Shown: positions 26,501-35,487 of the stretch, in pieces
Layout of the letters: each line of letters begins with the position of its first letter
Numbering within the stretch: the stretch's first letter is position 1
Assembly (NCBI GenBank): GCA_964651785.1
Contig: CAZYWJ010000006.1
Location: 1 to 64,000 of the forward strand
DNA: 64,000 nt
Direction of reading: 5' to 3'
Source of the DNA: JAKVAV01 sp964651785
GTDB taxonomy: Bacteria > Bacteroidota > Bacteroidia > Flavobacteriales_D > Cryomorphaceae
Program-made: the position numbers and the translations under genes
The notes under the pieces: generated by a model
What the model was told of the DNA's origin: nothing
Seen by the model: the letters and a program-made list of their open reading frames with translations, nothing else
Databases searched by the model: none

Positions 26501-27249
26501 AAATCAAAAAGCAAATTTCCGTTTTCCACCCTGATCTTATTCGTTTTCAAGAATCCGCAAAGCAGTTCGTGGTTCATCATTTCCGTCGCATTTCCGAAAG
26601 CGGCTTTCCCGTTTCCGTCAAAAAGCAAGACGTGGTCAGCCATTTTAAAGGCCAAGGCTAAATGATGCGTTGACATCACGATGGTCTTTCCGCTTGCCGC
26701 TAACGTTTTTAAAACTGCAACAAAATCGAGTGCAGCGGGCAGATCCAAGTGGGTTGTGGGTTCATCCAAAAAGAGAATCTCGGTATCTTGGGCCAAGAGT
26801 TTAGCAAGCATGGCTTTCCGAAACTCTCCATCGCTTAAGGTGGTTAATTCCTTATCGGTCAATTCCGATATTCCGACTATCTCAATTGATTGCCCGACTT
26901 TTTCGAAATCAGTCTTACTCAACTTCCCAAAAAATCCCGTGTGATTGCTTCTTCCTAACGCTACCAGTTCTTTCACTGTAAAACCTTCCACTCGGGCAAA
27001 ATTGCTGTAAAGCGAAGCCGCGTAGTTTGCCCTCTCCTTTCGGTGAAATTCGGAAAGTAGTTTACCATTCCAAAATACCTCTCCGGAAAGGGGAGCTTGG
27101 AGTCCGTTCAAAACACGCATCAAGCTGGACTTCCCGGCTCCGTTCGACCCGATGAAAGCCGTTACGGAGCCTTTCGGCAAATGGAGATTCAGGTTTTCTA
27201 CCAAAATCTTGCTCCCGTACCCTACCCTTATGGCCCTTGCTTCTATCAT
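26497..27249 (-). CDS. Iron/cobalamin importer ATPase (FecE/BtuD type)
   Basis: A 250-residue ATPase: Walker A GSNGAGKSS (about 34-42), signature TLSDGEFRKAML (about 137-148, a D variant of LSGGQ common in this class), Walker B ILFLDEPTTHLD, H-loop STHH. The downstream GFLK and VENGNLLF tail is typical of FecE/HmuV. It couples ATP use to the neighbouring FecCD permease, with a 4-base overlap on each side. Confidence 0.9.
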   Translation of the reverse strand: MIEARAIRVGYGSKILVENLNLHLPKGSVTAFIGSNGAGKSSLMRVLNGLQAPLSGEVFWNGKLLSEFHRKERANYAASLYSNFARVEGFTVKELVALGRSNHTGFFGKLSKTDFEKVGQSIEIVGISELTDKELTTLSDGEFRKAMLAKLLAQDTEILFLDEPTTHLDLPAALDFVAVLKTLAASGKTIVMSTHHLALAFKMADHVLLFDGNGKAAFGNATEMMNHELLCGFLKTNKIRVENGNLLFDL

Positions 27250-28232
27250 GTCAGTATGCGACTTTTTCGACCTTTAATCACCAAATAAATAACGACCGGC
27301 GCTCCCATAAATGCGCAAACGGTATTCAATGGCAGAGCAAATTCGCTGAAAGGCAATCGTGCAATCAGATCGCAGAGTAGCGCCAAGGCTCCCCCCATAA
27401 TGAGCGTAGCCGGCAAAACGGTTCGATGGTTCGGCGTTGAAAAGAGCATTCGCGCCAGATGCGGGGCGGCCAAACCAATGAAAGCAATGGGACCGCAAAA
27501 GGCGGTTACCAAACCTACCATGATCCCGGTGGCCACAACCAAAAGAAGCTGAAGTCGCTTGACATTCACCCCCATCGTTTTTGCGTGAAGCTCACCAGGC
27601 AAGAGATGGTTGAGCGGCTTGATGAAAAAAGGAGCCATGAAAAAAATGGCCAAAAGCGGAAGCGTCAGTAAGGGCAATTGGTTAAACGAAATATGAGAAA
27701 AGCTACCGAAACCCCAGAAAACAAACGTTTTCAATGAGCTTTCATCGGCATAGGCTTGGAGCAGACTGACCACGGCCGAAGTGAAAAAGCCCAGCATCAA
27801 GCCGACGATGAGCACCGATGCCATATCGGCGAAACGATGAGCCACTGCGAGTACAATAAGAAGAACGGCAATCGATCCCGCTGCAGCAGCCGAAATCACT
27901 ACGATCTGCGAAGTTGCCAAAACGCCTCCACCGAGTGTAAGAATACCCACGGCCAGCGATGACCCACTGGTAAGCCCCAAGACGGAAGGTCCGGCCAGCG
28001 GATTTCGGAAAAGTGTTTGCATAAAAAGGCCGCCGAGTGCCAAACCTGCCCCGCCGCAAATTGCCGCAACCGTTCGGGGAATGCGCGATTCGCGAATGAT
28101 AATTCCTTGAAGCTCATTTGCAGTTCCGAAAAAAGCCGAAAGCGGAATATCCACCGAACCCAGCAACAGAGATGCAGGTATCAAAACCAGCAAAATCAAC
28201 AAACAGAGAAACCACTTGGCCGTTTTGGACAT
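27246..28232 (-). CDS. FecCD-family permease of an iron/cobalamin importer
   Basis: A 328-residue protein with about nine to ten transmembrane helices. Conserved blocks include ESRIPRTVAAICGGAGLALGG, QTLFRNPLAGPSVLG (about 70-84), WGFGSFSH, TAFCGPIAFIGLAAPHLAR (about 243-261) and CDLIAR. It transports siderophore-iron, haem or B12 across the inner membrane; the substrate cannot be read from the sequence. The binding-protein gene expected next to it is on the far side of the inserted toxin-antitoxin pair. Confidence 0.92.
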   Translation of the reverse strand: MSKTAKWFLCLLILLVLIPASLLLGSVDIPLSAFFGTANELQGIIIRESRIPRTVAAICGGAGLALGGLFMQTLFRNPLAGPSVLGLTSGSSLAVGILTLGGGVLATSQIVVISAAAAGSIAVLLIVLAVAHRFADMASVLIVGLMLGFFTSAVVSLLQAYADESSLKTFVFWGFGSFSHISFNQLPLLTLPLLAIFFMAPFFIKPLNHLLPGELHAKTMGVNVKRLQLLLVVATGIMVGLVTAFCGPIAFIGLAAPHLARMLFSTPNHRTVLPATLIMGGALALLCDLIARLPFSEFALPLNTVCAFMGAPVVIYLVIKGRKSRILT

Positions 28233-28236
28233 GGGC

Positions 28237-28244
28237 CAAAGATA
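28237..28244 (-). promoter_or_regulatory. Candidate -7 box for the FecCD operon
   Basis: TATCTTTG on the minus strand ends 4 bases before the permease ATG, which would give a nearly leaderless mRNA. No -33 element is clear. No Fur-like 19-bp palindrome is visible. Confidence 0.4.
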
Positions 28245-28307
28245 AGTTTACTCTCTGTTCTTAAGACTGAAGTCCTATTTTGAAAACAGACAATTTTTTA
28301 CGAAATT

Positions 28308-28315
28308 TACTTTTG
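28308..28315 (+). promoter_or_regulatory. -7 box of the Xre-RES operon
   Basis: TACTTTTG matches TAnnTTTG 17 bases before the antitoxin ATG. The nearest TTTG (28279-28282) is 25 bases upstream, longer than usual, so the promoter may be weak. The box overlaps the first half-site of the operator. Confidence 0.55.
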
Positions 28316-28339
28316 ATAAATTATATTATCATATGATAA
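28314..28339. promoter_or_regulatory. Putative autoregulatory operator over the antitoxin start codon
   Basis: TGATAA at 28314-28319 and 28334-28339 and TTATCA at 28326-28331 make three alternating half-sites. The last two form a perfect 14-bp palindrome, TTATCATATGATAA, centred on the ATG. The spacing and place suit binding by the Xre-type antitoxin. Confidence 0.6.
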
Positions 28340-28797
28340 AATATAGGAGTTCCGAAGATTCTAAACAGAGGTATGAACATCTGATAGAAATACTCGGATC
28401 AAAACTAGTAAATGCAAAAATCGAAAGTCCATTTGATTTTATAACGGCGGCAGTTAAAGGGTTAGATTCACAAGCTATCACAAATTTCAGAAACCATTTT
28501 GGTCTTCAGAGAGATTTTACCGCAGGACTTCTAAATGTTTCAGAGCCCACCGTTTATCGGTGGATTAATGACAAAAGAAAACTCGATCGCAATCGTGCTA
28601 TTTTGCTCTTTGAAGTGACAAACCTCTTTCTCTATGGAATTGATGTCTTTGAATCAAAGGATAACTTTTTCAAATGGCTTGAACTTCCAAATACTGCGTT
28701 AGGCGGTCTGGAGCCTAAGCAATTATTGGAGGTACCCGGTGGTATAGCCAGAGTCGAAGAGTTGCTCGGTAGAATTGAATACGGAGTATTGAGCTAG
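28333..28797 (+). CDS. Xre/MbcA/ParS-type antitoxin
   Basis: A 154-residue protein. A helix-turn-helix lies near 50-85 (LQRDFTAGLLNVSEPTVYRWI), and the C-terminal toxin-binding domain includes NRAILLFEVTNLFLYG and FFKWLELPNTALGG...PKQLLEVPGG (about 115-140), the DUF2384 signature. It should bind and neutralise the RES toxin and repress its own operon through the palindrome at the start codon. The toxin gene follows after 4 bases. The pair is on the opposite strand to all neighbours. Confidence 0.92.
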   Translation: MIKYRSSEDSKQRYEHLIEILGSKLVNAKIESPFDFITAAVKGLDSQAITNFRNHFGLQRDFTAGLLNVSEPTVYRWINDKRKLDRNRAILLFEVTNLFLYGIDVFESKDNFFKWLELPNTALGGLEPKQLLEVPGGIARVEELLGRIEYGVLS

Positions 28798-28801
28798 TCA
28801 A

Positions 28802-29260
28802 ATGATTCTTTACAGAATTACCAAGAGCAAGTACGCCGCTGATCTAAGTGGATATGGGGCTGCCATACATCCCGGCAGATGGAATAAAAGAGGAACATCA
28901 GTATTGTACACCGGAATGACTGCAGAGATCGCCCTATTAGAAACACTTGTGCAACTTCCGAACATGCTGACTCCCCGTCTCGATATGGTCACAATTCAGA
29001 TACCCGACAAATCATGCTTCGAGTATTCCATTGCAGATTTGCCTGAAAATTGGTCGAACTATCCTGCGCCCACCATACTAGCGGAGATCGGGCAAAGATG
29101 GGTAAATGAGAATAAATATTTGGGACTAATTGTTCCGAGTTGCATAATACCTACAGCCAAAAATGTAGTTCTAAACTGTCAACATGTGAGATATAGGGAA
29201 GTCAGCATAGTTGATCAGAAACCTTTTCAAATCGATAAAAGACTTATAAGAACTACTTAG
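28802..29260 (+). CDS. RES-domain toxin (NAD-degrading type)
   Basis: A 152-residue toxin with the three residues that name the domain: Arg in GRWNKRG (about 25-31), Glu in ALLETLVQ (about 46) and Ser in VPSCIIPTAKNVVLN (about 118). Known RES toxins cleave NAD+ (as NADases or phosphorylases). Length and spacing to the antitoxin are normal, so the module looks functional. It ends 9 bases from the convergent binding-protein gene. Confidence 0.92.
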   Translation: MILYRITKSKYAADLSGYGAAIHPGRWNKRGTSVLYTGMTAEIALLETLVQLPNMLTPRLDMVTIQIPDKSCFEYSIADLPENWSNYPAPTILAEIGQRWVNENKYLGLIVPSCIIPTAKNVVLNCQHVRYREVSIVDQKPFQIDKRLIRTT

Positions 29261-29269
29261 CTCAAACTC

Positions 29270-30361
29270 TTATAACGGTTTGAAATAGTGAAATGTAGGA
29301 TCAGGTTCTACCTGAGGATGAAAAATGTGATAAAGGTCTGAAAGAATGAGGTGAGGCTCCATAATGGCATCGCCGAAGTAATCCGTTTCGGCCGAATTGC
29401 AGATGAAAATCTGCCGCTTCTTAAAAGCGTTGAGGTTTTCATAAAGCGGGCTCATCTCCAGAATATCATCGTATGTAAATGGCTCCTCGGAAGAAACGAC
29501 GAGCCCCCAATAATCAGCTTGGGAAATCGTAGAAAGCGCCTGCTCAAAATCAAGCTCAGCATTCTCTTGCCCTTCTAAATGTTGGAACGTATAACGCGCT
29601 CCGGCATTTCGGATAAACTCCGCAATAAAGCTATCCCTTCCCGGGGCATACCAAAAATCGCCATAGCGGCTACCCGTAAAGGCCGACGGAAGAGTTGAAT
29701 GAAGCATGGCCTGTGTGCTAACCTTCGTGTAAGCCGCTTCTATTTCATCAAAAATTTTGACCGCTTCCTCGTATTTTCCCAAGAAGCATCCCACGACCTT
29801 TATCCATTCGGTTCTGCCGAGCGGATGAGATTCTTTATAATCCATGAGCAGCGCCACCGGAATTCCAAGTTCTTCATATCTCGAAAAATCTGCTTCGCCA
29901 TAGCTATAGGCGAATACAACATCCGGATGGATTTCGAGCAATCTTTCAAAGTCTATACCATCGCCTGAAATCATTTCTGCAATAGCGCCCGAAGCTATCG
30001 CTTGAAGCAGTCGTTCATTCTTCACCCCTTCGGTATATGTCATCCCTTTGATTTCCTCTACCGCATCCAATCGCGCAAAAAAGGCTCCGAATGTAGTGCT
30101 GTTTAAAACGGCAGACTCAATGGGAATAGAAATCGTGGCACTGTCAGATTTTGACAGCTGATACGTATCGAGCACCTGCGTAGTATCTTGTGGATTTCTG
30201 ACGACTATTTCATATCCGGCATCCGTTTCGGATAAGGTGAATCCGGTAGCAAACTTTACCTCGTGAACTACGCTCTCCTTCGATTTTTCAGAAGTTTGAT
30301 TCTGCTTATTGGCAGAGACACAACCGCAACATATAAGAAGGAAAAGTGTTAGAATCCGCAT
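29270..30361 (-). CDS. Periplasmic binding lipoprotein of an iron/cobalamin importer
   Basis: A 363-residue protein from the ATG at 30361 (an earlier in-frame ATG at 30388 lies within the adaptor gene). The signal peptide ends in LICCGC, a likely lipobox. The body is of the PeriBP_2/BtuF-FepB class: GMTYTEGVKNERLLQAIASGAIAEMI, the HPDVVFAYSYGE strand, LGIPVALLMDYKESHPLGRTEWI, and FTGSRYGDFWYAPGRDSF. It should deliver substrate to the FecCD permease on the other side of the toxin-antitoxin pair. Its ATG overlaps the stop of the upstream efflux adaptor by one base, so it is now translationally linked to a different ABC operon. Confidence 0.85.
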   Translation of the reverse strand: MRILTLFLLICCGCVSANKQNQTSEKSKESVVHEVKFATGFTLSETDAGYEIVVRNPQDTTQVLDTYQLSKSDSATISIPIESAVLNSTTFGAFFARLDAVEEIKGMTYTEGVKNERLLQAIASGAIAEMISGDGIDFERLLEIHPDVVFAYSYGEADFSRYEELGIPVALLMDYKESHPLGRTEWIKVVGCFLGKYEEAVKIFDEIEAAYTKVSTQAMLHSTLPSAFTGSRYGDFWYAPGRDSFIAEFIRNAGARYTFQHLEGQENAELDFEQALSTISQADYWGLVVSSEEPFTYDDILEMSPLYENLNAFKKRQIFICNSAETDYFGDAIMEPHLILSDLYHIFHPQVEPDPTFHYFKPL

Positions 30362-31461
30362 TAACCCTCCGTGATTGGTTGGTTCCAAATTTTGATCTCA
30401 TCTCCTTCAGAAACGCCGCTCAGCACCTCGACTTTGATTCCGTCAGACAATCCGAGCTTTACATCGCGCCTTTCGAATTTCTGATCGCCCACCGCTATTT
30501 CCACGAAGGTGGTGGTATCATTTTCATACTGCACCAAACCTTCATCGATGGCGAGCACGTCATCTCTCCGGTCCAAAACGACATTGGCATTGGCCGAATA
30601 CCCCGCACGGATAAATTGGTTCTCCTTCAAGTCCACGGCCGCTTTTATTTCAAATTGTATAGCTCCGTTTTCTTCTACCCCTTTCGGTGAAATATATTCC
30701 AATTTCGCGTCGAATTCTTCGTTTTCGATGGCTCCGATGGTAAGTATCAAGTCCATTCCCTCGGATATTTTGCCCACCTCACTTTCATCGACTTTTCCTT
30801 CAAAAATGAGGTCAGTCATATCTGCAATGGAAGCAATTGTAGTTCCCTCATTGAAGTTGTTTAATTCTATGACGCTATTCCCGATTTCGATTGGCACATC
30901 CAGTACCATACCCGTGATTGTGCTTCTAACCAATGTATTCGCCGCATCGCTGTTTTTGCTACTCACCCCTTCGCGAACGATTTGCAGATTGTCCTTCGCA
31001 GCGTCAAATTCAGCCTCAGCGTTCCGCTTTGCCAAGTCGAATGGTTGGTAATCGGCGTAAGAAATAACACCATCATCAAAAAGCTTTTTGTTTCGATCGA
31101 AATCAATTTTGGAATTCTCCAATGCTATCTCGGCTCGAGCCAATCTGTTTTCGGCATTATTAAGCGTTACCATATCGGGAATTACCTTGATTCTGGCAAT
31201 TACATCTCCCTCCTTAATTGACATGCCGGGCTCGATGTAAAGCTTATCAATAATGCCTGAAACGACCGGTTTGATAGCGATCTCCTTTCGGGGAAGAACG
31301 CTTCCCGTAGCTACCGTCTTTTTTATGATGTTGGTACGCTGCGGAGCTTCTACGTTGTATGTCACGGGCTTTTCCTGTGATTTTTCGTAGAGGTAGTACA
31401 TCGTCCAAGCCAGCAGGCCGACGATGAGAATGGACGCAATGATGAAAATTACTTTTTTCAT
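30361..31461 (-). CDS. MacA-like periplasmic adaptor (membrane fusion protein)
   Basis: A 366-residue protein with an N-terminal membrane anchor (about 3-25), a lipoyl/barrel-sandwich half-motif (about 45-75, PVVSGIIDKLYIEPGMSIKEGD), a helical hairpin (about 85-150), the second lipoyl half (NTLVRSTITGMVLDVPIEIGN) and beta-barrel domains (about 200-366). It links the inner-membrane ABC permeases downstream of the ATPase to an outer-membrane channel for efflux. It is 11 bases after the second permease gene. Confidence 0.9.
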   Translation of the reverse strand: MKKVIFIIASILIVGLLAWTMYYLYEKSQEKPVTYNVEAPQRTNIIKKTVATGSVLPRKEIAIKPVVSGIIDKLYIEPGMSIKEGDVIARIKVIPDMVTLNNAENRLARAEIALENSKIDFDRNKKLFDDGVISYADYQPFDLAKRNAEAEFDAAKDNLQIVREGVSSKNSDAANTLVRSTITGMVLDVPIEIGNSVIELNNFNEGTTIASIADMTDLIFEGKVDESEVGKISEGMDLILTIGAIENEEFDAKLEYISPKGVEENGAIQFEIKAAVDLKENQFIRAGYSANANVVLDRRDDVLAIDEGLVQYENDTTTFVEIAVGDQKFERRDVKLGLSDGIKVEVLSGVSEGDEIKIWNQPITEG

Positions 31462-31472
31462 GTTGATTGTTT

Positions 31473-32723
31473 CTATTCGGTTCTAAGTGCTTCGATAGGT
31501 TTGATTCTCACGGCGCGCCATGCAGGAAGCAAGCCTGCCATGGAACCCGAAATGATGAGGATGATTAATGCGGTGAGTACAATTTGAAAATCCACTCCGG
31601 GATTGCGAAAAGAGCCATCCTGACCTTCCACAAATACCGATACCAATTCCAAAAGCCAAACCCCGGAAATGACACCCAAAAATCCCGCAATGGAAGCCAG
31701 GAAAAGAGACTCCAATAAGATTTGAGAAACAATATTCCAAGGTGTCGCACCTAAAGCTTTGCGCACGCCTATTTCATTGGTGCGTTCTTTTACAATGACA
31801 AGCATGATATTGCTTACGCCAATAATTCCCGCAATAAGCGTTAGGACACCCACAAACCAAGAGAGTCCTTTTATCCCGTTGAAGATACCATTCATTTGAT
31901 TGAACTCTTCTTCTAAATTAAAATAACCAAAAGCGCGGTCATCTTCGGGGTGTATCTTATGGCGAACTTTCAATTTATCTACAATTTTTTGTTCCATCAC
32001 GGAAACGGGTACATCATCCTGACTCGTGATGCTCATCCAGCCTACCACGTCCCCGTAATTGAACGCCTTCTGAAAAGTGGTAAAGGGCACGAATATGCTC
32101 TTCGTATCTTCTTCAGCACGCTCTCCGCTATAAGTAGATTTGTAAACTCCGACCACTTGAAAGTTGACCCCTGAGATTTTAATGTATTTACCCAAAGGCT
32201 CTTCACCTTTCTCGAAGAGTTCCTGTTTCACGCGTTCGCCGATTACGCACACTTTTCTCAACTCATCCAAGTCGGCCCAATTGATAAATCTTCCCTCCGT
32301 GATGGGGCGTGGCTCTACCTTAAAGTAATCAGGCGTATCTCCGAAAACGGAAAAAGAACCTGTTCGAATTCCTCGGGTCACATTATTTTCTCCGCGGTAT
32401 CCTCCCAATTGATTTCTGGGAGAAAGGATGTCAATTTCGGGAACGTTACTCTTGAGGTATTCCACATCGCTGCTGCGAAGGTTGAATCGTCTGCCCTGTT
32501 TAAAACCTGCATAGGCTTTGGTGGTGGATTGCGTCCAAATGAACATACAGTTTGTCACTCGATTAAAATTGGCGGTAACGCCATTCTGCAAACCTTGTCC
32601 CGAGCCCATCATGACAATGAGCATCATAATACCCCACATCACCCCGAAAGCGGTGGCGATGGTGCGAAACGGATTTTTGCTCAGCACCTGAATGACTTCT
32701 GCCCATTTGTCGCGATCAAACAT
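31473..32723 (-). CDS. MacB-type ABC permease (intact copy)
   Basis: A 416-residue protein with an N-terminal helix (about 20-42), a periplasmic MacB core domain (about 45-285) and three C-terminal helices ending RIKPIEALRTE. Conserved: FGVMWGIMMLIVMMGSG, GIIGVSNIMLVIVKERTNEIGVRKALGATPW, and SGSMAGLLPAWRAVRIKP. It lacks its own ATPase domain, so it uses the separate one at 33781-34464. It is a diverged duplicate of the preceding permease; the two presumably form a heterodimer. Substrate unknown. Confidence 0.9.
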   Translation of the reverse strand: MFDRDKWAEVIQVLSKNPFRTIATAFGVMWGIMMLIVMMGSGQGLQNGVTANFNRVTNCMFIWTQSTTKAYAGFKQGRRFNLRSSDVEYLKSNVPEIDILSPRNQLGGYRGENNVTRGIRTGSFSVFGDTPDYFKVEPRPITEGRFINWADLDELRKVCVIGERVKQELFEKGEEPLGKYIKISGVNFQVVGVYKSTYSGERAEEDTKSIFVPFTTFQKAFNYGDVVGWMSITSQDDVPVSVMEQKIVDKLKVRHKIHPEDDRAFGYFNLEEEFNQMNGIFNGIKGLSWFVGVLTLIAGIIGVSNIMLVIVKERTNEIGVRKALGATPWNIVSQILLESLFLASIAGFLGVISGVWLLELVSVFVEGQDGSFRNPGVDFQIVLTALIILIISGSMAGLLPAWRAVRIKPIEALRTE

Positions 32724-32724
32724 T

Positions 32725-33788
32725 CTACTCGTCTTTTAAGGCAATTACAGGTTTAATTCTTGCCGCTCGCAAAGAAGGAAACAATCCTGCCAGTGCTCCC
32801 GCAATGACCATGATGGCCAAAGTGATCAAGGCCACATCAAAGTCGACTTCGGGATTTCGGAACATCTCTACCTCTCCGATTAGGTTGGCTACGCCCTCCA
32901 AAGTGAAAACACCCAAGACCAAACCGATGTAGCCGGCCAGCGCCGTAATGAAAATCGATTCTTGCAGTACCANNNNNNNNNNNNNNNNNNNNNNNNNNNN
33001 NNNNNNNNNNNNNNNNNNNNNNNNNNNNNNNNNNNNNNNNNNNNNNNNNNNNNNNNNNNNNNNNNNNNNNNNTCGGTCATTCGCATGGATTCGGGTAGCG
33101 TCAGATTGCCGGTAGTGACCATAAACATTTGAATATCGTCACCGGCACCGAATACGCTTTGCCCCGAGCTCAGCGGGATATAGATGTATCGTTGTTCTCG
33201 GGAATTTCCCGTGTCTTCAAATACACCCACCACCTTAAACGGAATCCCGAAAACACGGACGTACTCTCCGAGCGGATTCTTATCGGGAAACAGATCTGAC
33301 ACTATTTCTTTTCCGATAACCGCTACTTTTCGGGTTTCCAGCAAATCATCGGGATTCAGAAATCTCCCTTTCATGATGATACTGTTTTCTATAAACTGAT
33401 GATCAGGATTCACCGCTCTCAGCGGGTAAGTGCTGTACTCATCACCATACGATACTTCAGCATTCCAAACCATGTAGCGTGCCGTAGCATACTCTACGCC
33501 ATCTATATAGTCGCGGACATTTTCAAAGTCTTCATTTTTGAATTGAATTTCTCTTCCCGGCTTCAAACCCTTGTAGGCCATCGAGGTTTTGCCTGAATAG
33601 ACCCAAATGCTATTGATGGCATCATCGGCGAACGTATGTATGACCCCTCGGTGCAGGCCGGTGCTGGCCCCCAATAAAATGACAAGCATGAATACACCCC
33701 ACATCACGGAGAAAGCCGTAAGGAAGGTGCGCAACTTATTCTTGCGAATGGTTGCCAAAATTTCCTGCCATTTGTCGAGATCAAACAT
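32725..33788 (-). CDS. MacB-type ABC permease (interrupted by assembly gap)
   Basis: The N-terminal 238 residues (LTAFSVMWGVFMLVILLGAS, then GRFLNPDDLLETRKVAVIGKEI) and about 82 C-terminal residues (VLQESIFITALAGYIGLVLGVF to RIKPVIALKDE) are visible on either side of a 100-N gap. Compared with the intact neighbour, about 87 residues are missing, including the NIMLVIVKERT helix block, so the real gap is near 260 bases. The written frames do not join because the N run is a placeholder. The ATG overlaps the ATPase stop by 8 bases and the stop is one base before the next permease. Confidence 0.85.
32973..33072. other. Real assembly gap (100 N) in an ABC permease
   Basis: No shared sequence on the two sides. 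The paralogous permease at 31473-32723 predicts about 260 missing bases. Confidence 0.75.
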
Positions 33789-34464
33789 GGGCCATGAAAT
33801 TGTGGCTTTCTATAATTCCGTCTTTCAGCTTGATTAACCGATCGGTCTTTTCAGCGATATCAAGTTCGTGGGTTACGATAACCACGGTCATTCCGTCGGC
33901 ATTCACCTGTTTGAGTAAATCCATCACGGAATAAGAGGTAGCCGAATCTAAAGCTCCCGTTGGCTCATCGGCCAAAATAACTTTCGGGTTGGTGATCAAT
34001 GATCGAGCGATGGCCACTCGTTGTTTTTGCCCCCCGCTTAATTCTGAAGGCATGTGGTCAGCCCATTCCAGCAGTCCCACTTTGTCCAGATATTCTCTTG
34101 CCAAATCGTTTCGTTTCCGACGGCTTACTCCTTTGTAGTATAAAGGAAGTGCGACATTCTCCACCGCATTTTTAAAAGAAATAAGATTAAAAGATTGAAA
34201 TATAAAACCGATCAAATCGCTGCGGTATCTGGCCGATTTTGTCTCCGAAAGATTTTTGATCAAGGTTCCGTCCAGACGATACTCACCGGAGTCGTAGCTA
34301 TCGAGTATGCCGAGAATGTTCAGCAAGGTTGATTTGCCGGAACCTGACGACCCCATAATCGAAACCAGCTCACCGTCTTTTATTTCCAGATCAATTCCTT
34401 TCAGAACCTGCAACGGTCGATTTCCGACCATGTAACTTTTATTGATATTGTTGAGGGTGATCAT
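33781..34464 (-). CDS. ABC transporter ATPase (MacB/LolD class)
   Basis: A 227-residue subunit with Walker A GSSGSGKST (about 38-46), Q-loop FIFQSFNL, signature LSGGQKQRV (about 141-149), Walker B VILADEPTGALD and H-loop VVIVTHE. It is the first gene of an operon with two permeases and the adaptor, forming a MacAB-like efflux or envelope-transport machine. No promoter box is clear in the 155 bases before it, which instead hold the terminator of the sugar locus. Confidence 0.92.
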   Translation of the reverse strand: MITLNNINKSYMVGNRPLQVLKGIDLEIKDGELVSIMGSSGSGKSTLLNILGILDSYDSGEYRLDGTLIKNLSETKSARYRSDLIGFIFQSFNLISFKNAVENVALPLYYKGVSRRKRNDLAREYLDKVGLLEWADHMPSELSGGQKQRVAIARSLITNPKVILADEPTGALDSATSYSVMDLLKQVNADGMTVVIVTHELDIAEKTDRLIKLKDGIIESHNFMAHV

Positions 34465-34544
34465 ATCGAAAATCTAAGGTAGACAGCCTGAATAAAAGGA
34501 AAGTCTTGTTTTACTTGAGCGGTAGAATGTCCTGATACGTGGAC

Positions 34545-34586
34545 AAAAAGCAGTCGCCCGGCTCGAAGGTAATCGAGCCGGGCGAC
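34545..34586 (-). terminator. Strong terminator of the susCD operon
   Basis: GTCGCCCGGCTCGA and its exact complement form a 14-bp GC-rich stem around AGGTAA. On the minus strand it leads into CTGCTTTTTG, 34 bases after the last gene of the sugar operon. Confidence 0.9.
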
Positions 34587-34619
34587 AGAAGATAAAATTC
34601 AACAAAGTTTAACGGAATG

Positions 34620-35480
34620 CTATTCGGGGCAGCCGGGAATGAGCTGAACGAAACCACTATATGGTGCCGTATCTAGAGGTGGTTTCGTAAATGAAACTTG
34701 GATTTCATCTAAAATGTCGCCCTCGCTTAATCCGAAAAATTCTTCAGGTATCATAACAAATGAAAAAATGCCGTCTCCATCATTCGTCATTGCTACCTCA
34801 GATTCATCAGTGACCATGAGTTCCTGAAGATTTCCTCCATTTACGCGATAACGGAGACGGGCAAAGTAGGCATCTCCGTTGCGCAAACCGGGATTAGCTT
34901 CTTGCTTACTATCGTAAGTGATGAAGAAATAATCATCTTGAAAAAAGGTAGTAGGAAATGGACAAACTTTATCAAAACATCCCACGGGTTCAGGGATTAT
35001 ATTTAAATCAGGAGATTTTTGTTCAGGCAGATCAGCGGGGGCTCCATTCCTCTCCTTTATCAAAAAATCGATGCCGTTCTGATAAAATGTTTCCGCAGGA
35101 ACATTGTAGAATTGAACCAAAGAAGCTCCGAGAAAATCAAAATACCATAAATCAGGGTTTTCAGGATCTTGAGTCATTTGCAAATTTTCATTCGAACTGC
35201 CCCACTCGCCATTTTGCACATTGAAAGTTTCACCATTAACATTCAAATCCGGTCGGGCTTCATTGGGATTCCATGCCCAGATAAATAATGGATTAGATTC
35301 CGGATCAGCATCAGCCAATTCCGGACATCCACACGCATCTGAAGTGATGTCTACGTACAATCTTATCTCATTACTCGTAACGTCAGTAGGAGATGGCTCA
35401 AAATACACCCCTTGAGCATCTATAATATTTATCATTCCAAAAAAAGCAACTATCACTAATAGTATTATCTTCTTCATCAT
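34620..35480 (-). CDS. Secreted accessory protein of the starch locus (unknown family)
   Basis: A 286-residue protein with a signal peptide (to about 22, IDAQ). An Ig/E-set-like N-terminus (GVYFEPSPTDVTSNEIRLYVDI) resembles the start of the amylase at 40644-43472. There are several Cys (DACGCP, GCFDKVCP, IPGCPE) that could form disulphides. It has no T9SS tail and no lipobox. It is the last gene of the operon, 7 bases after the small lipoprotein. By position it stands where SusE/SusF-like proteins sit; it may correspond to the DUF4961 group that I recall near SusCD-amylase loci (not verified). Confidence 0.7.
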   Translation of the reverse strand: MMKKIILLVIVAFFGMINIIDAQGVYFEPSPTDVTSNEIRLYVDITSDACGCPELADADPESNPLFIWAWNPNEARPDLNVNGETFNVQNGEWGSSNENLQMTQDPENPDLWYFDFLGASLVQFYNVPAETFYQNGIDFLIKERNGAPADLPEQKSPDLNIIPEPVGCFDKVCPFPTTFFQDDYFFITYDSKQEANPGLRNGDAYFARLRYRVNGGNLQELMVTDESEVAMTNDGDGIFSFVMIPEEFFGLSEGDILDEIQVSFTKPPLDTAPYSGFVQLIPGCPE

Positions 35481-35487
35481 CGTTTCT

